This document shows, piece by piece, positions 42,600 to 55,400 of a stretch of DNA of 64,000 bases. The translations under genes were made by a program, and so were the position numbers. The notes beneath the pieces were generated by a model. It was not told where the DNA came from and did no database searches. It saw only the letters and a program-made list of their open reading frames with translations. Within the stretch, counting starts at the first letter, position 1, and every line of letters begins with the position of its first letter. Source of the DNA: Thamnidium elegans. Its lineage: Eukaryota > Mucoromycota > Mucoromycetes > Mucorales > Mucoraceae. The stretch lies in contig JAIXMG010000002.1 in the NCBI GenBank assembly GCA_025201345.1, positions 620,001 through 684,000 of the forward strand. Reading direction: 5' to 3'.

Positions 42600-42865
42600 T
42601 AAACAGCTTACAAGAGTAAACTAACCTCTTATTTTAGTATTCTTTTTTTTTTTATTGCATAAATTATTGGCACACTGTAAAACGATAAAACCATTAGAAT
42701 TCTACATGATTCTTTTCATTTCTTTTGATACAAAAGAATAATGAGCTGAGAGACAAGTTTAAAGTTGTCAGAACACTTCTTTTTTTAAAGGAGATTTAAA
42801 CAAAAACGGAACAGAACTGCAGTTCTGTGAAGTTTCGCTTTGTGTTCAGACATCATATTATAAAG

Positions 42866-42873
42866 TATAAATA
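42866..42873 (+). promoter_or_regulatory. Putative TATA box
   Basis: TATAAATA about 116 bp upstream of the ATG at 42989, in a (TATAAAG)TATAAATA context. Confidence 0.35.
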
Positions 42874-42988
42874 CCTCTCTTTTTTATAAATAATAGATAA
42901 TCTGTATGTCTATATTTAGCGAAAAGAGAGCGAAGTATAATTTCTCGTATACTATGGTAGTCAAATTTATTTAATTAATAGAAAGAAG

Positions 42989-43783
42989 ATGGCTGTTCAA
43001 ATGTAAGAAGATTGCGTAGAGTTAATAGAACTTACGTTGGCTTTAATTCTGGTCATTACTACTATCCCACGTAGTATGAAATATCTGGTATCGCTTCTCA
43101 CTTATTATGAATTCAGTTTTGCCGTATCAATTGAAGGCGAAGATACAGATTATATATTTGCTTACAACGGTAATGGTGAATTATTCATTACGTACAATGC
43201 TTTAAATGGCTTTAATGTAGATACGGATTTACCTGACATGACGGATTCCGTTATAGGTTTCAAAGTCTTTGATAGTTTAGAATTTACTATTTTTGGTAAA
43301 TGTAATGATAAGATATACAACACTTTAGAGTACTCTCCTCAACTTCGAAATCTTAATATCAAATACAGGTCTAGATACCAATATACGGATTATTTTCTTA
43401 GTTATAAACACAAGGAAAACTTGATTTCTTCTGATCAACCAAACTACAATACCAATTGTTTACAAATGAAATATGATATACCTGCTCAACATTATTTTAA
43501 TCTGGTGGCCGCTCACTTGTATTATATTGAGACTGTCTGGCTACAAACAAAAGTTACGGCCTGTTTTCACGATGATTCAGTTAAAGTTTTAACATGTTTC
43601 AAAAAACTGAAAAAGTTTATCTATAGTAATAGAAACTTGAGATTAACGATGAACTATGATAATCAGAAAAATGGTTTTGTCTTGCTCAAGTATATCAATG
43701 GAGAAGAACAATATTGCTACCGGGATGAAGAAAATAATAAAAATGCACAATTAGAGTACCTTAAAAATCCTAATACTCCGTAA
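42989..43783 (+). CDS. Uncharacterised protein resembling C-termini of an F-box family
   Basis: Exon 1 is 14 nt (42989-43002, MAVQ plus two bases). A GTAAGA...CACGTAG intron joins it to 43075-43783, giving 240 aa starting MAVQIMKYLVSLLTYYEFSF. Without this intron the frame meets a TAA after five codons. Visible motifs are YIFAYNGNGELFITYN, SPQLRNLNIKYRSRYQY, FNLVAAHLYYIETVWLQ and FVLLKYINGEEQYCY. Leu/Tyr-rich strand-helix segments with a -QLRNLNI- unit recall the leucine-rich C-terminal region of the large F-box families of Mucorales, but no F-box is present. A recent truncation is possible. Function unknown. Confidence 0.55.
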
Positions 43784-44182
43784 TTTGCAATGCATTTGTA
43801 TCCTTTGATTTTAGCAAAGACGAAATATAATTTTCAGAATTTTGAGAAACAATTGGTATCATTTTTATAATTCATCAATATATTAAAAAAGTTAACATAT
43901 AAAAAATCGGTTTATACTGTATAGCTATACATTATGTGTATTTACTTTTTAAAAGGAGTTTTTGTTGCTCGAGTGTAGTGTTACTTCTCATTCATAATTA
44001 AAAAATATATTACCCATCATCGATAAAAGTTATTGAATGATCTGCAATAAATATAGAAATATGTATGTGAAACGATTTTCTTTATTAGAATATTAACAAA
44101 CAGCGTCAAGAAAAGAAAAATGGGGCAAAAAAAAAGGGGGGGAGGGGGGGATAATATACAAAGAAATATGAATTAAAAAAAA
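43784..44182. other. Intergenic between convergent genes
   Basis: About 400 bp, AT-rich, with a G-rich tract near 44137-44150. Nothing else seen. Confidence 0.55.
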
Positions 44183-45427
44183 TTACCAGTTTGTTTTTTT
44201 AGTGTGCATAGAATCTAAAAATTTAAAAATTGCGCCTGGTACAGAAGACCACTTGTCTCTCCAATGATATGCGAATGTTTGTCTAACTCTATGTTCATCA
44301 AAATTGGAATTGGAGAATAAACTTGGAAGTGAATTTGATCTTTTACATTGTGAAGGGTCAGTAAAGCACCAAGGTAAAATTGACCAAGGTTTTATGCCGT
44401 GATGTAATACTCGTCTATAAATTCTATAATATAATTTGGAACCAAAAATTTCGGGACCAGTGACCAAATATCTCTTTTGTATATTTGATGCATCATTTTC
44501 AGCCTGAATTCTTGCTTTAAATAAATCAGTTGCTCCTTCCAGTATCTCACAAACATAGGGTGAGTTCTTATGAAAGTGAAATAAAGCGCCAGTAAATGGA
44601 TTTCCAAACATACCAGTGGAACAACTACCTTGAGCAATCCATTCATGTTCGAACAATGGTGATAAATCTCTTACAAACATAGTATCTAGATCAAACCAAA
44701 CACCACCATAACGATAGAGTACGAGCATTCTCAACAAATCGTCTTTTCCTCTACCATCATTGGCTTTAGCTACAAGGGATCTCCAGGTATCAACATATTC
44801 CTCGATCGGCGTATTCTTCGTTAAATCATTCGGTCGAACTACCTGATAACTGATTCTAGTTGTATTCTGTTGTGCTTTTAAGAGATAGTTCCACGAGTCT
44901 GATTTAGTTAGTCTTTCTTCATCTTCTTTCGGGATCCAAACTATAAGAGAGTGGTTGGAATTTTGAGTGGCGGCAAAAGAACGTAAAGTCGAAACTTGTT
45001 TATCTTGGAAATCGTTCGTCATATTGGAAGACCAGTACGTATGAAATAATTTTTCACCGTCATGCGGGTATCTTTGAGGTTTAAATAAAGCAGCGAAATC
45101 ATAACAAGTATGTGCTTCCCATACAGGTAAGCCAGGAACAAAGTTGACACTAAATTGTTGGTTTCCTTGATAATAAGGACTGATTTCTGGAATATTATCA
45201 AAACATTTCGATAGTGGCTCGACTACTAAAGGTTGTGGAGGCGAAAACCAATTTCGAACGTAAATGTGTGCATTCACTTCCAATCTACAAAGAACAAAGA
45301 AAGAGACGCCAACAAGTATTACAGAAAAGATTCCAAGTTTTATTAGGTTGATCACTAGTCTCTTATTTTTCTTTACCCAAGCCCCGCCTTGTTTGGCTTT
45401 CTGCTTTGTCAGCTTAAACCATTGCAT
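44183..45427 (-). CDS. Golgi DXD-type glycosyltransferase (Gly_transf_sug, GT32-like)
   Basis: Single exon, 414 aa. A basic cytosolic N-terminus (KQKAKQGGAWVKKNKR) precedes one TM anchor (about residues 25-47), giving type II topology. The catalytic region contains the DXD sugar-binding motif: GKDDLLRMLVLYRYGGVWFD, with LDTMFVRDL after it. Downstream are GMFGNPFTGALFHFHK and a late YHWRDKWSS. The family (alpha-1,4- and alpha-1,6-glycosyltransferases such as Och1 or A4GALT relatives) adds mannose, galactose or GlcNAc to glycans or glycolipids in the Golgi using Mn2+. The donor sugar is not readable from sequence. A TATATAAA lies about 75 bp upstream of the ATG. Confidence 0.88.
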   Translation of the reverse strand: MQWFKLTKQKAKQGGAWVKKNKRLVINLIKLGIFSVILVGVSFFVLCRLEVNAHIYVRNWFSPPQPLVVEPLSKCFDNIPEISPYYQGNQQFSVNFVPGLPVWEAHTCYDFAALFKPQRYPHDGEKLFHTYWSSNMTNDFQDKQVSTLRSFAATQNSNHSLIVWIPKEDEERLTKSDSWNYLLKAQQNTTRISYQVVRPNDLTKNTPIEEYVDTWRSLVAKANDGRGKDDLLRMLVLYRYGGVWFDLDTMFVRDLSPLFEHEWIAQGSCSTGMFGNPFTGALFHFHKNSPYVCEILEGATDLFKARIQAENDASNIQKRYLVTGPEIFGSKLYYRIYRRVLHHGIKPWSILPWCFTDPSQCKRSNSLPSLFSNSNFDEHRVRQTFAYHWRDKWSSVPGAIFKFLDSMHTKKTNW

Positions 45428-46441
45428 TGTAAATGTGAATGAATTTAAGAAGTTGGATTGAGAAGAAAGGAGGAAAAAAAGAGAAAAAAAGAAAAAAAAA
45501 GGTTTATATAATTATTGCCTTATTTGGACCAATTGGGTAATTAAAAGAAGAAAAAGCTTGGCTGGATAATTATTTTGTACAAACAAATGTCAATGCTTAT
45601 TGTACATGTCTTGCATATGTTACCATGGTTACTTGGTGTCATGAACTATGTATATTTTAAAAGAGCTTATTTTTTTTTCTTTATATTTCGAAACGTAACA
45701 AATGGTAATATAGTTCTACGATGATAAACAGAGAGGGGAAAGACAAACATTCTTTTATGTCCCTTTTTTTAGCCAATCAGAAAAAAAAAAAAAAAAAAAA
45801 AAAACTATCATTACTAGCGTAGATTATCCCAATGTTGAGATTTCCCTTTTCTGCTGTACACTTTAAGGAGGTTCGTCAATCAACCCCAGCATAAATTTAA
45901 CTCGGTGAAATCGTTATTCTGATAAAATCATTATAAATCCACCGAAAACAAGTTTGAAACAGAAACATGAACTTTCTTTCTTTTTACCAAGCATGTACCG
46001 GGTATAATCCCAGAAAGGAAGGTGGCTTCACAGGTAGAAACATTTCATCTAATGTATTTTTTGTTTCCCCCTGCCTAGAATATTATTATACGTCCAGTCT
46101 TTATTTATTGATATGATTGCTACTAAATATATTGAAAATGAACCTTTAGTAAGCTTCAAGTTCGAATCTGAAAACCAGCTTCACAAATGTTACTTCTCGT
46201 CACGGTAATTAGATTATGCATAATCGTAACGTGAACAAACTAATGGCAGGACAGTCGATATAATTTCGGTTCAATAGCAGATTAAACCGTGACGCAAGTT
46301 ATATGGAAACATAGTTGTGGCCTTCCGATCAAATATTACCAGATCTTTTGACGATTTCTCTGAAAAAGGAAATTGCGAAAACTGGTCGCTTGCAAACTAC
46401 CTTACTAAGATTGGCGCTCGAACAAATGAAGACTTTAATAA

Positions 46442-46444
<3 letters not shown>

Positions 46445-46479
<35 letters not shown>
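46445..46479 (+). repeat. Poly-A run of about 35
   Basis: Among the longest homopolymers of the window, intergenic, just 5' of dispersed repeat copy B. The position could mark a retrotransposed insert but may be ordinary for this genome. Confidence 0.85.
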
Positions 46480-46483
<4 letters not shown>

Positions 46484-46509
46484 GAAAATCTTGGTATGAG
46501 TTCTATTTA

Positions 46510-46720
46510 CACGCACAAGGAAAAAAAGTGACATACCTTTTTTTCATGCGTTCAACTTGTTTTATTCATATATAAAGGATCTTGCGTGATTCAAGTTGGA
46601 GCAACAAGTACTTACTATGTATATAAAAATGATTAACCAACGTATAAGTACGAGTGTATGAAGCAAATAGTGGTATAATACGAAATGATGAATAAATATA
46701 CCACACAAATAAAAATGGGC
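46510..46720 (+). repeat. Dispersed repeat, copy B
   Basis: Longest and best-preserved copy. Shares TCAA...AACAAGTA and the preceding TGCG[CT]T[CT]AACTT with copy C, and AACGTATAAGTACGAGT with copy A. Lies about 200-400 bp upstream of the accessory gene at 46915. Confidence 0.55.
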
Positions 46721-46914
46721 TCTATTTTATCACTTATTTATCGCATCTTTTTTTTCTTCTTCACTTATTATTTTCGTACTAACTTATACCGGCTCTTATA
46801 AAAACTGATGTCCGTAAAGTTACATACGTGAAAAGTAATCCGTCACACTTTTTTTTCTGAACGTTTAAATAGAACGTGTGCGAAGATTTTCCCAAAACAA
46901 ATTATATTTCAGAA

Positions 46915-47532
46915 ATGCTTAAAATGAAGAATTCAAAAGACTCTGAAGGCTATAAACGACTAATCGACAAACTAATTAAAGACGCCAAGGTAATGCATTT
47001 CATAGATTTTTTTTTTTTTTGATATGAGGCATATTGATATTTTTATTTCTAGAATTTAAAATTTAAACCTGAAAACCCCAGCCCAACGAATATCAGTATC
47101 AAAGGCAATGTTGTGACAAACATTATCGGTAGGAAAGAACAACAACAAGAGCAGGAGCAAGAGCAGGAGAAAACACAGGAGTAGGTAATAAATAGAAATC
47201 ATCTACACTTTCCTTTAGCATATAAGCTAACATGGTCTTATTTAGAGCGTCACGCGTATTAAAGAGGATGCTGATATTTTTTATCAAGTCGATTCTGAAG
47301 AGAATATTTAGACCTTTGGTATCAATTTTTAAAGAATGCGAATCAGATAAAAAGATGCATGAATTCAGGTATTATTGCTTTCTGTAAACCTATAGAATAA
47401 CGATATATCCATAACCCTTATACAACTGATAGTCTTGAGAAAGTAGGAATCGTCCAATGTGGATATAAAGCGAATATGCGTTCCTGTCTCGTTAAGGAGT
47501 TATACAAGTATTACCGCTATCTTTGTTGGTAA
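46915..47532 (+). CDS. Small accessory gene, four exons, unknown
   Basis: Exons 46915-46989, 47053-47180, 47246-47368 and 47433-47532 join in frame (donors GTAATG, GTAGGT, GTATTA) to 141 aa. The start is MLKMKNSKDSEGYKRLIDKL, exon 2 has FKPENPSPTNISIKGNVVTN and an acidic EQEQEQE repeat, exon 3 a basic hydrophobic helix (MLIFFIKSILKRIFRPLV), and exon 4 GIVQCGYKANMRSCL ending YRYLCW. The GIVQ-GYK stretch resembles ends of repetitive Mucorales families that I recall. Four consistent splice phases support a transcribed gene, but no homology beyond that. If exon 2 instead runs to its TAG (47182) the product is 67 aa. Confidence 0.45.
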
Positions 47533-47817
47533 TTGATTTTCCTCTTTAAAAATCCAAAGTCTTTTTTTTAAGCTAGAATACTCGGTATCTTATATAAATA
47601 AATACCAAGAGCTCCCCAATTTTTTTAAATCACAAATTGTACAATTCTTACATTTATCACATTCGTACATATTTCTCATCAGAAATATTACCACGGCCAC
47701 AGGAATCTTAATTCACCTGTAAACTTCTAAATTTATATTCACATGATCTGTCCCCTCCCACGTAAGACCATTTAAAGTATTTGATATTTATTAAAAAGGG
47801 AATATATCTATATTGAG

Positions 47818-47848
<31 letters not shown>

Positions 47849-47982
47849 TGAGGAAGCATCGATAATTTGCTTTCATTTTTAGGATATATACAGTTACTTT
47901 TTAGCTGCTGATTACTACTATAGATGGTGTTATAATAAAGGATATTACGTATAATGGGCCTAGTAAATAGACTTGAATAGCT
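47533..47982. other. Intergenic with A run
   Basis: About 450 bp between convergent genes, including an A run of about 27 at 47822-47848. No gene. Confidence 0.55.
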
Positions 47983-49600
47983 TCAAATGTAACCGGGACT
48001 ATTATGAACAGGTGTCGGTGTACGGACTCGACTAATTACCGCGTTGTAAGCGAGTTGCTCTTCTTCAACCTGAGTTAAATGTTGCTCACTTCCAAACGCT
48101 GCTAGATCGACTGATTCTATGTTACTTTTACCGTCCTGAATTGATATTCGAGTACTTTCATCGATAGATATAGATACAGAAGAAGGAACAAATGGATTAG
48201 CTCTGGTATGATCAGTTATTTGATATCTAGCTTCAAACGATGCCTGCTTTTTACTGGTATTATGATTTTTACTGCCGGAGGAAAGATCAGAATCAGAAGT
48301 TAATGCACGAAGTTGATTAAAGATTTCAGGTCTATAAAAATGATGAAAATATAAGTAAATGATATATCTTTTTTCCAAAGTCTAATTCCTTTCTTACTTT
48401 ATGATTAAAGAGATTGCTATAAAAAAACAAGTTATTGGACCAGCGAACGACCATACAGCCGCAATGACCATGTTAGAAACCATCGTTGACATAATAGCTT
48501 CACGGAACGAGGCATAAAGACATAAAAGTAGAGCAAATATCCACATACAGGAAGTACCGACCACGACGATGGTTTTAACCTTGAGAATACCAACTTGATA
48601 TTTATTATCGCCGTTGCTTATTCTATTATGCGTCGCTATATACTTGTCGAACAGACACACCAGGCGCACACCAGAAAATAATAAAAGTGCTCCAATAAAA
48701 ACTGTATAGAAAGTCCACACGTAGTGTTGTATCATGGTGTATCTTGCCGCCAACTCATTGTTACCTCTACTAGCATAAACCCCAGCTGCAACTCCCCATG
48801 GCGTAGCTGTAAATATTGGAAGTACAATTGCTCCTGAACACAAGATATCTATCCAAGTTTGGTATTTTGACCAGGTATTGTACACAACACGGTTACTCTA
48901 AAACAGAAAGTGACCAAAGAAAAAAGCAAAAAGAAAATTAATTATATATCGAAGAACTTTTTTTTTTTTTTACTCATACCACTGATAGTGTATAGGAAAC
49001 TCCAAAAAAATAACAGGCGAAAGCATGATAGCCAAATTGAAGGCCAAAATCATATATAACTAAAAAAAAGCGGAGCGTCCAAAAACAGAAGAATGTTAAT
49101 AACTAAAGTTTAAAATTTTCTTATAGTGATAGAAGGTGTAACAGCTGAATATAGTTGAAACCTAAAAAAAAAATAAAAAAATAAAAAGTACGTACAGGCG
49201 CGGAATATGGGGTTTGTAAAAGTTTGAGTGAGTATAAATATTGCGTGAATTGTTTGTACTGAAGATGATAAGTAAGTAATGAGCAGCTATTCAAGTATGT
49301 ATATATATATATATATTACTTACAGATGCAAAATATCAATCCACAAAAGATAAGTGATTCTAACGGTCTGGGTCTAGGAATCCCATTTTTTAATTCGATT
49401 ATTTTCTGTTTTTTATGAATCAAACGAAAATAAAGTAAAGTGGCTGTAACGAAAATAAATATGCCACAAACAACAGCAACTATCCAGTAGATTACTTTTG
49501 CTACACCTTCTTCCTCGCAATTATGAATTGTATATCTCCAATCACAGTGACATACATCAAATTTATCGCACACTCTCCAAAACGTAGACTGCTGGCTCAT
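47983..49600 (-). CDS. Seven-TM receptor-like membrane protein, TM2 region damaged
   Basis: Exons recognised: 49600-49324, 49059-48980, 48897-48398 and 48331-47983. The extracellular N-terminus has Cys (CDKFDVCHCDW). TM1 is WIVAVVCGIFIFVTATLLYF, followed by an RPRPLESL loop into TM2. Further TMs: YDFGLQFGYHAFACYFF, IDILCSGAIVLPIF, YVWTFYTVFIGALLLF, TIVVVGTSCMWIFALLL and MVIAAVWSFAGPITCFF. The C-terminal tail is Ser-rich and cytosolic. Between 49323 and 49060 the expected TM2 continuation (FNYIQLLHLL) is visible, but its frame meets TAA and TAG, so either it is skipped by a 264-nt intron (frame is kept) or the copy is broken. Likely a fungal GPCR-like sensor; ligand unknown. Confidence 0.65.
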
Positions 49601-50051
49601 GTCTGTTTTATTTTTTAAAAAAGAAAAAGGGAAAGAGAGAAAGAGTTGAGTATTCTTTTCTCAGAGACTTGTCAATGCATTGTGGTATTTGTTGGAGTGA
49701 ATATCTCGTGATATCTTGTGTAATTTTATTTTAATACCCTTGGAGCACATTAAGGTTTCGCCATAAACGTACTTAGAAAAAAATTCACATACGAAAAAAA
49801 AGGGGTACGATTTTTTTTTTTAAAGATATCATATTATTATTATTATTATTAGTACTAGTATTATTTTTTGTTGTTGGAAAAATCAGTAAAGTATAAGAAA
49901 ATTGTATGATATATTATATCATTGGTCATAAATGTTGGTACAAGGAAGGGGGAAATAAAAAGAAAAAAATAAGTTTACATCAAAATTAAATGAGGGTTAG
50001 AGATGTAAAAGAGAAAAAAAAAGAGGTGTCGAAAATAACTGTATATTTATA
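49601..50051. other. Intergenic, AT-rich with (ATT)n
   Basis: About 450 bp containing an (ATT)n microsatellite near 49832-49850 and short A runs. No gene. Confidence 0.55.
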
Positions 50052-52408
50052 TTATTCGCAGATCAAACGTAATAATTCACTAATCAATCCGGCACTTACA
50101 ACAGTAGATGCATTCATGGATCCAAAATTGATTTCACCCAGCGCGCTAAAGCCAATTTGGTCCAAATATAGACGTTGGTGACTCAGCTTTTCGTTGATAT
50201 TGAACGCAGGTTCTGAGCAGGCTGTGATTAAAATATCCTTTACCGCTTCAATTAGTGTAATATTGTCACTTGATACGACGATAGAATTCATTTTGGGTAT
50301 AAGAGAGTCGTACCTAATTAGGCAGAAAGAATTAATATTTAAAACAGAAAATCAATAAAAAAAAAGCACTTACACTAAGGCAAACACTTCTGGCGTAGAA
50401 ACCGCTGCTCTGGATAAGAAACCGTAAAGGAACAGACGTTCAGCTTCGTTTTCAGCTAAACTGATCATACCGACAAGAGAGGATACCAATAGAATACCTG
50501 TGGTATTATTAGGTATTTCAATGACACGCCAGATCATTGCGTATAATTGAGACGGCAAAGCAAAACTATCTACATCAATATCATGAATACCCGCAAGACG
50601 CAAGAGTTCTCGCAGTGCGTCATTTTTAGCTGCAAACGGCAACAGACCGCAAAGATACCCAAGACACTTTGCATCGATGGTACTAGACGTTTTACTGCAC
50701 TTAGTTTCAATTTCCAAAAACGTAGTTAGGCACATGAAAATGATTTCTCTTGCATCCGAGTACTTGAACCCCTTTAATAAAGCACCAGCAACAGCAAACG
50801 AAAACTGGGTATCAAAACTGAGCCCGGCAGCTCCATCAATTTCTTGTGAGATGATGGAGAAAGGTGCACGAGATTCCATTAGAACGCTTTCAACAGACCG
50901 GTTATCGAAATACTTGTGTGCGTCCAAGGTACGTAGAACAGCATGAAGTAATTTAACAGCGTGAGAAAATATACTGTTATGGTTCATTTGTACCATGGCA
51001 ATAGCAAGCCAAAACATGGGTTTCAAATACCTAGAGTTTGCTGAAAGGTTATCAATAATATTGGTCAGGCACATCAAAATACTGATAATAAGATACGGGT
51101 CGGACTCTTTGAACCTAGCCAACTCGTTACGAAGAACAATCAAGATTTGAAACAACAGGTCATCGTCAATTTCATCTTGAGCAAGACAACCCAAGATAAC
51201 AAATGATCGTGGTTGAAGTGCGGGGTTAAATTGAAACGTCATGCTGGTAACTAGACTCATCCAACGAGCATGCCAGGTATTTGCCATATCTATAAAAAAA
51301 AAAGTCGTCTTTTTAGTATCATTTTTTTTTTTTTTTTTTTTTTTTTTGTACTTCACATGTGTTATATTACCTATGGTTGGTGCTGCGTAGTTTGTAGCGT
51401 CCAACAACAATCGGACAATAATTTCAAGCGAAGATAAACTCATATTTTCCACATTATCAGTCATGGTATCTTCCGTGATCGTAAAAGCGTTAGCGTACGC
51501 CTTACTAAGACCGAAATGTACACGATATTTGCCATCACAGACATCATCTAACACATATTTCAACTTCTTTCTATTTTCAGGACGAATACTTTTGTTGGTA
51601 ACAAGTGCATGAATACCGTTAACAACCAGTTCGTGTACAGAAGATCGAATAAATGTAGGACCAGTAGATACGACCAGCGCAATAATATGGAATGTCTCAG
51701 CTACATAAGGCATCTCAACGTCTTCGGTATAAAACGATAGGGTCAATAAGAACCGAATTAAACATCCGATTTCGTGCCATGCTTGATGTTTGATGAGGGT
51801 CTGTCTGCAGTTTTGAGAAGTACTTTGAAGTACTCGACGTAATCTATTCACCACTTTGCCTCGGATAGCGTTACTGTTCATGGTAACGAGCGTATCAGCA
51901 ATTGCTTCTGCTTGAGGTGAACCAATACCGTTCTCCACAGAGAATTGAATTAATGCATCAAGTACTAAATTGTGCAGTTCATCAATTTCTCTTAATGTGT
52001 TCCAAATATTCTTTTGAATATGCGGATAAGCCTAGTAATATAAAAAAAAAGTATATTTAGAATTATGTGCAACTCCTAAAAAAAAAAGTACAGGTAAAAC
52101 TTACAGAAGATTTTTCAGCAGTGATAGTGATTAATGATCGAATGACATCCTTGACCTTGGCTGCTTCTTTACCGTTAGGAGCATACGTAAACTGTACCAG
52201 ATTCTTCAACCAAGGAACCATGTACTCTAATGTAAGAATACGTCTAGATGGCTCTGCACTCGATCGATTGAAACCTAATATACACTCATTCAAAAATTCC
52301 AAAGTTAAATGAGTTTCTGTTACTGCTAAGTATTCACTAGTACGAACAATAAAGTTGACACTGTTGTAAGGGATACATAAATCTAGATTTAAAATTTAAT
52401 TATTACCT

Positions 52409-52444
<36 letters not shown>

Positions 52445-55400
52445 TTGTGTGTCTGTGCTTACCTCGTGCATTCATTAATTGAGTGTTGATAGCAAATCTG
52501 AAAGATGAGCATAATGAATAAAGTAAATTATACGCTGTTAAACGCAAAGCAGGATCATCACTTCCTATGTTCAATAATGCCATATTAAGAATTCTTCCAG
52601 GAACGTCTGTGGGACGAATGCCATGGTTACGATCAGTAAGATGGGTATCAAAACTCTTCTTTCGACCTATAAGATACTGAAGAAAAAAACACAGTTTATA
52701 TACAATTCACTTTTTTTTTTAAAAAAAAAACTGCTTACCTTATATACGGCATCTCGATTAGGAACAGATAAAACCATTGTTGCCTTTCCACTATCATAAG
52801 TAATATGCATTTCACCATCGCCAGTAGCTTTTTTGTTTGCAGGAATAGCAGGTAAGAACACATCTACTAGATCATTCAAGTTATAAACATTATTTAAAAT
52901 TGTATTCAAACTCCAGAAAATTTCTTGTTCTCGAATCTACATATAAAAGACATTAATATCATACTTTCCTTTTTTTTTTTTAAGTTTACATTCTTACCGT
53001 AGTGACTTGAAAGTACTCTGACCCAATCTTGATAGTAACCGGAATAAAAGTCTTGAAACTAGTAATTAGATAAGCATTTGTAATTGTCATACCCATTTCT
53101 TTCTCAACTTCGTCTTTTAATACATATAAAAAAAAAAAGAGGGCATCAGTATTAAAAAAAATCATTTGTTGCATTTAAAAACTTACAAGAATCTTTTGGT
53201 AATCGAATCTCAGACAAGGCAATAAAACTTGACAGCTCAGTAATTGTAATAGCAAATTTTGTTCGCTTGACCAATTTGTTCGTCAAAATCCGAGGCAATT
53301 TACGAATATATCGTTGCATATGAAAATTGGGGTTAAACAAATGAAGCGTGACTAAATAATCATTCATTTCACTAAATACTAATTGAAAGAACTGGTTTAA
53401 CCAATGAATAGGGATTTCAACATCTTCACAGAAACGAGTCAAATCGAACAACAACTCAAATGGTTGATTAAGATGGGGTTCCATAATCTAAAGTATAAAC
53501 ATTAATATACTAATATGACACAAACTTTTTTTAGAAAAACTTACTCTTAACATATAGTACAACAACAATTCGTAATCAAAACTTTCTCCGATTACATTAC
53601 GTGTAATAAAGTAAAACACAGGACGACCGTCCTTGGAGACACCGCTTTGATAAAAGACATTTAAAGAGTTGAGGTCACTTATATCACGATGCTTGTTTCT
53701 ACGCATAAACTCACTGTAATAATTGTTACTATTTACCAAAGCATAATTCCTTGAAGTGTTTAATTCGCTTTGGGCCATATCACATGGGGCACCTAATTGA
53801 GCCAATAAATTCGAGAACTTATCCATTGTACGCTTCCATTCCAATAGTTTTTGCGTATCTGTACTACTTCTAGCACGGCGCACCGATAAATCTCTTGAGA
53901 TCTTATCAAGATTTTCGGATAGAAAACAATGCAAGTTTTTAAACGACACAATATCCATGCGAGTAGTTCGAATTCCTTCATTTAACCCGCTTTCAGGCAC
54001 AGTAGAAATTTCTCGTAAAAAGCTTGCGACTCTGTACAGGTTACCGGTGATAAAATCGTTCAATGAAATCAAATGGGTTTCCTTGGCACCAAACATCATG
54101 TTGTTCGCTAAATTTTGCATCATACGTGTTGCTTGTAATAACAATCTACGAATGGTTTTGGAGCGTGGAATATACTGTTTCGAGAAGCCCGAGTTTTCGG
54201 GTGTGAGAATAACTGGATTAAATAATCGTAAAAACACAAATCCACCAACAGAGGTTTTAGAAGCATCAGGAAATCTCTTGTTTACTGCGTCTACAACTAA
54301 TGCAAGTTCTTGACGAAACATTCTAAAATTATAATATTTTAGTACGAATATTAAATATACATGTATTAATACTTTACATAGGCGCATTAGGCGTTGAGTT
54401 ACAAATAGCATCTAAAAGAATTTCTGTTGCACGACATACATTCTGCTTATTTTTTAATATAGTTTCGTTGGGGCCTACTTTTTGGGGATCCATTTCCCAA
54501 GTTGTGTTTTCCTCGGGTAAAGCATTAATCTTTTCTAAAGCGGGTTGAAGCGTAAATCGAATATAATCTGTACAAGTTTCACGAGCAAAAATAGATAAAG
54601 TTCTCGTTGCCATATTTGTTCCTCTAAATAATGTAGCTTCTTGCTCTATTACAAAAAAAAAAAAAAAAAAAAAAAAAAATCAGTTTATGTCAGCCGAAAA
54701 AAAAAAATGTGTAACGGATTACCAGTTGAATAAACCTCTCTGTCAATAATTGCTTTTAATAGCACCATTACTTTTCTACGAGATTCAAAGCAATTTAATA
54801 AAACTTCTGCTACACCAGATGCATCACCTGCCGGGCAAACATCACACAAGGACAGTGCAACTTCTATATCTGACTCCACTAGAATCTAATAAAGCAAAAA
54901 AAAAAAAAAAAAAAAATATATATATTATTTTCCCATCCATGGATCTATAATATTATTATTATTATTTTGGTCATACATCAGCAAGTTTCTCGTAACGATC
55001 CGTAATAATATTTTCAGCCAAAGTATCAAATTGTGCACCTTGATTAAGAATATTAGTCAATACTTGCATAAATGCAGTTCTTGTACGTGCATCTTCATGA
55101 TAACCCATAGCCAATGTAGATTTAAGACCTGAATCCACATTGGCATTTAAAAGGTTAGATATGGCATTGACGGCAGATTCTTTTAAAGGCCCCCAGTATT
55201 GATAAGAATCAGAAGGTTTTATAGATAAATTGTGTAAATCTCTGTGGCTTTTTATCGATACGCTTGAACCAGGTAATACAGTTGTATTCGCCTCAGCCTA
55301 ATTACAATTAAAAAATGAGTACTCTTTTCTATATATACAAAAAAAGTTTTTTCTTTTACCTCGTATCGATGACATCTATCCAATAGCTGTGTAAAGAAAA

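Larger units (their letters stand above)
41913..42988. other. Intergenic with one copy of a dispersed repeat
   Basis: About 1.08 kb. Holds repeat copy A (about 42531-42599) and a TATA box near 42866. A 67-aa ORF at 42038 lacks coding character. Confidence 0.5.
45428..46914. other. Intergenic with poly-A run and dispersed repeat
   Basis: About 1.5 kb. Contains A runs at about 45781-45804 and 46445-46479, the latter about 35 nt, and dispersed repeat copy B. Short ORFs running into the A run are not believable. Confidence 0.5.

Noticed and set aside
43003..43005. TAA as a nonsense codon in the 42989 gene
   Set aside because: It overlaps a good GTAAGA donor; the intron to 43074 removes it and keeps frame.
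46160..46168. GTTCGAATC resembling a tRNA T-loop / B box
   Set aside because: The flanking bases do not form a T stem and no A box or acceptor stem is found.
46315..46575. 86-aa lysine-rich ORF through the poly-A run
   Set aside because: Created by translation of a homopolymer; no start context or conservation.
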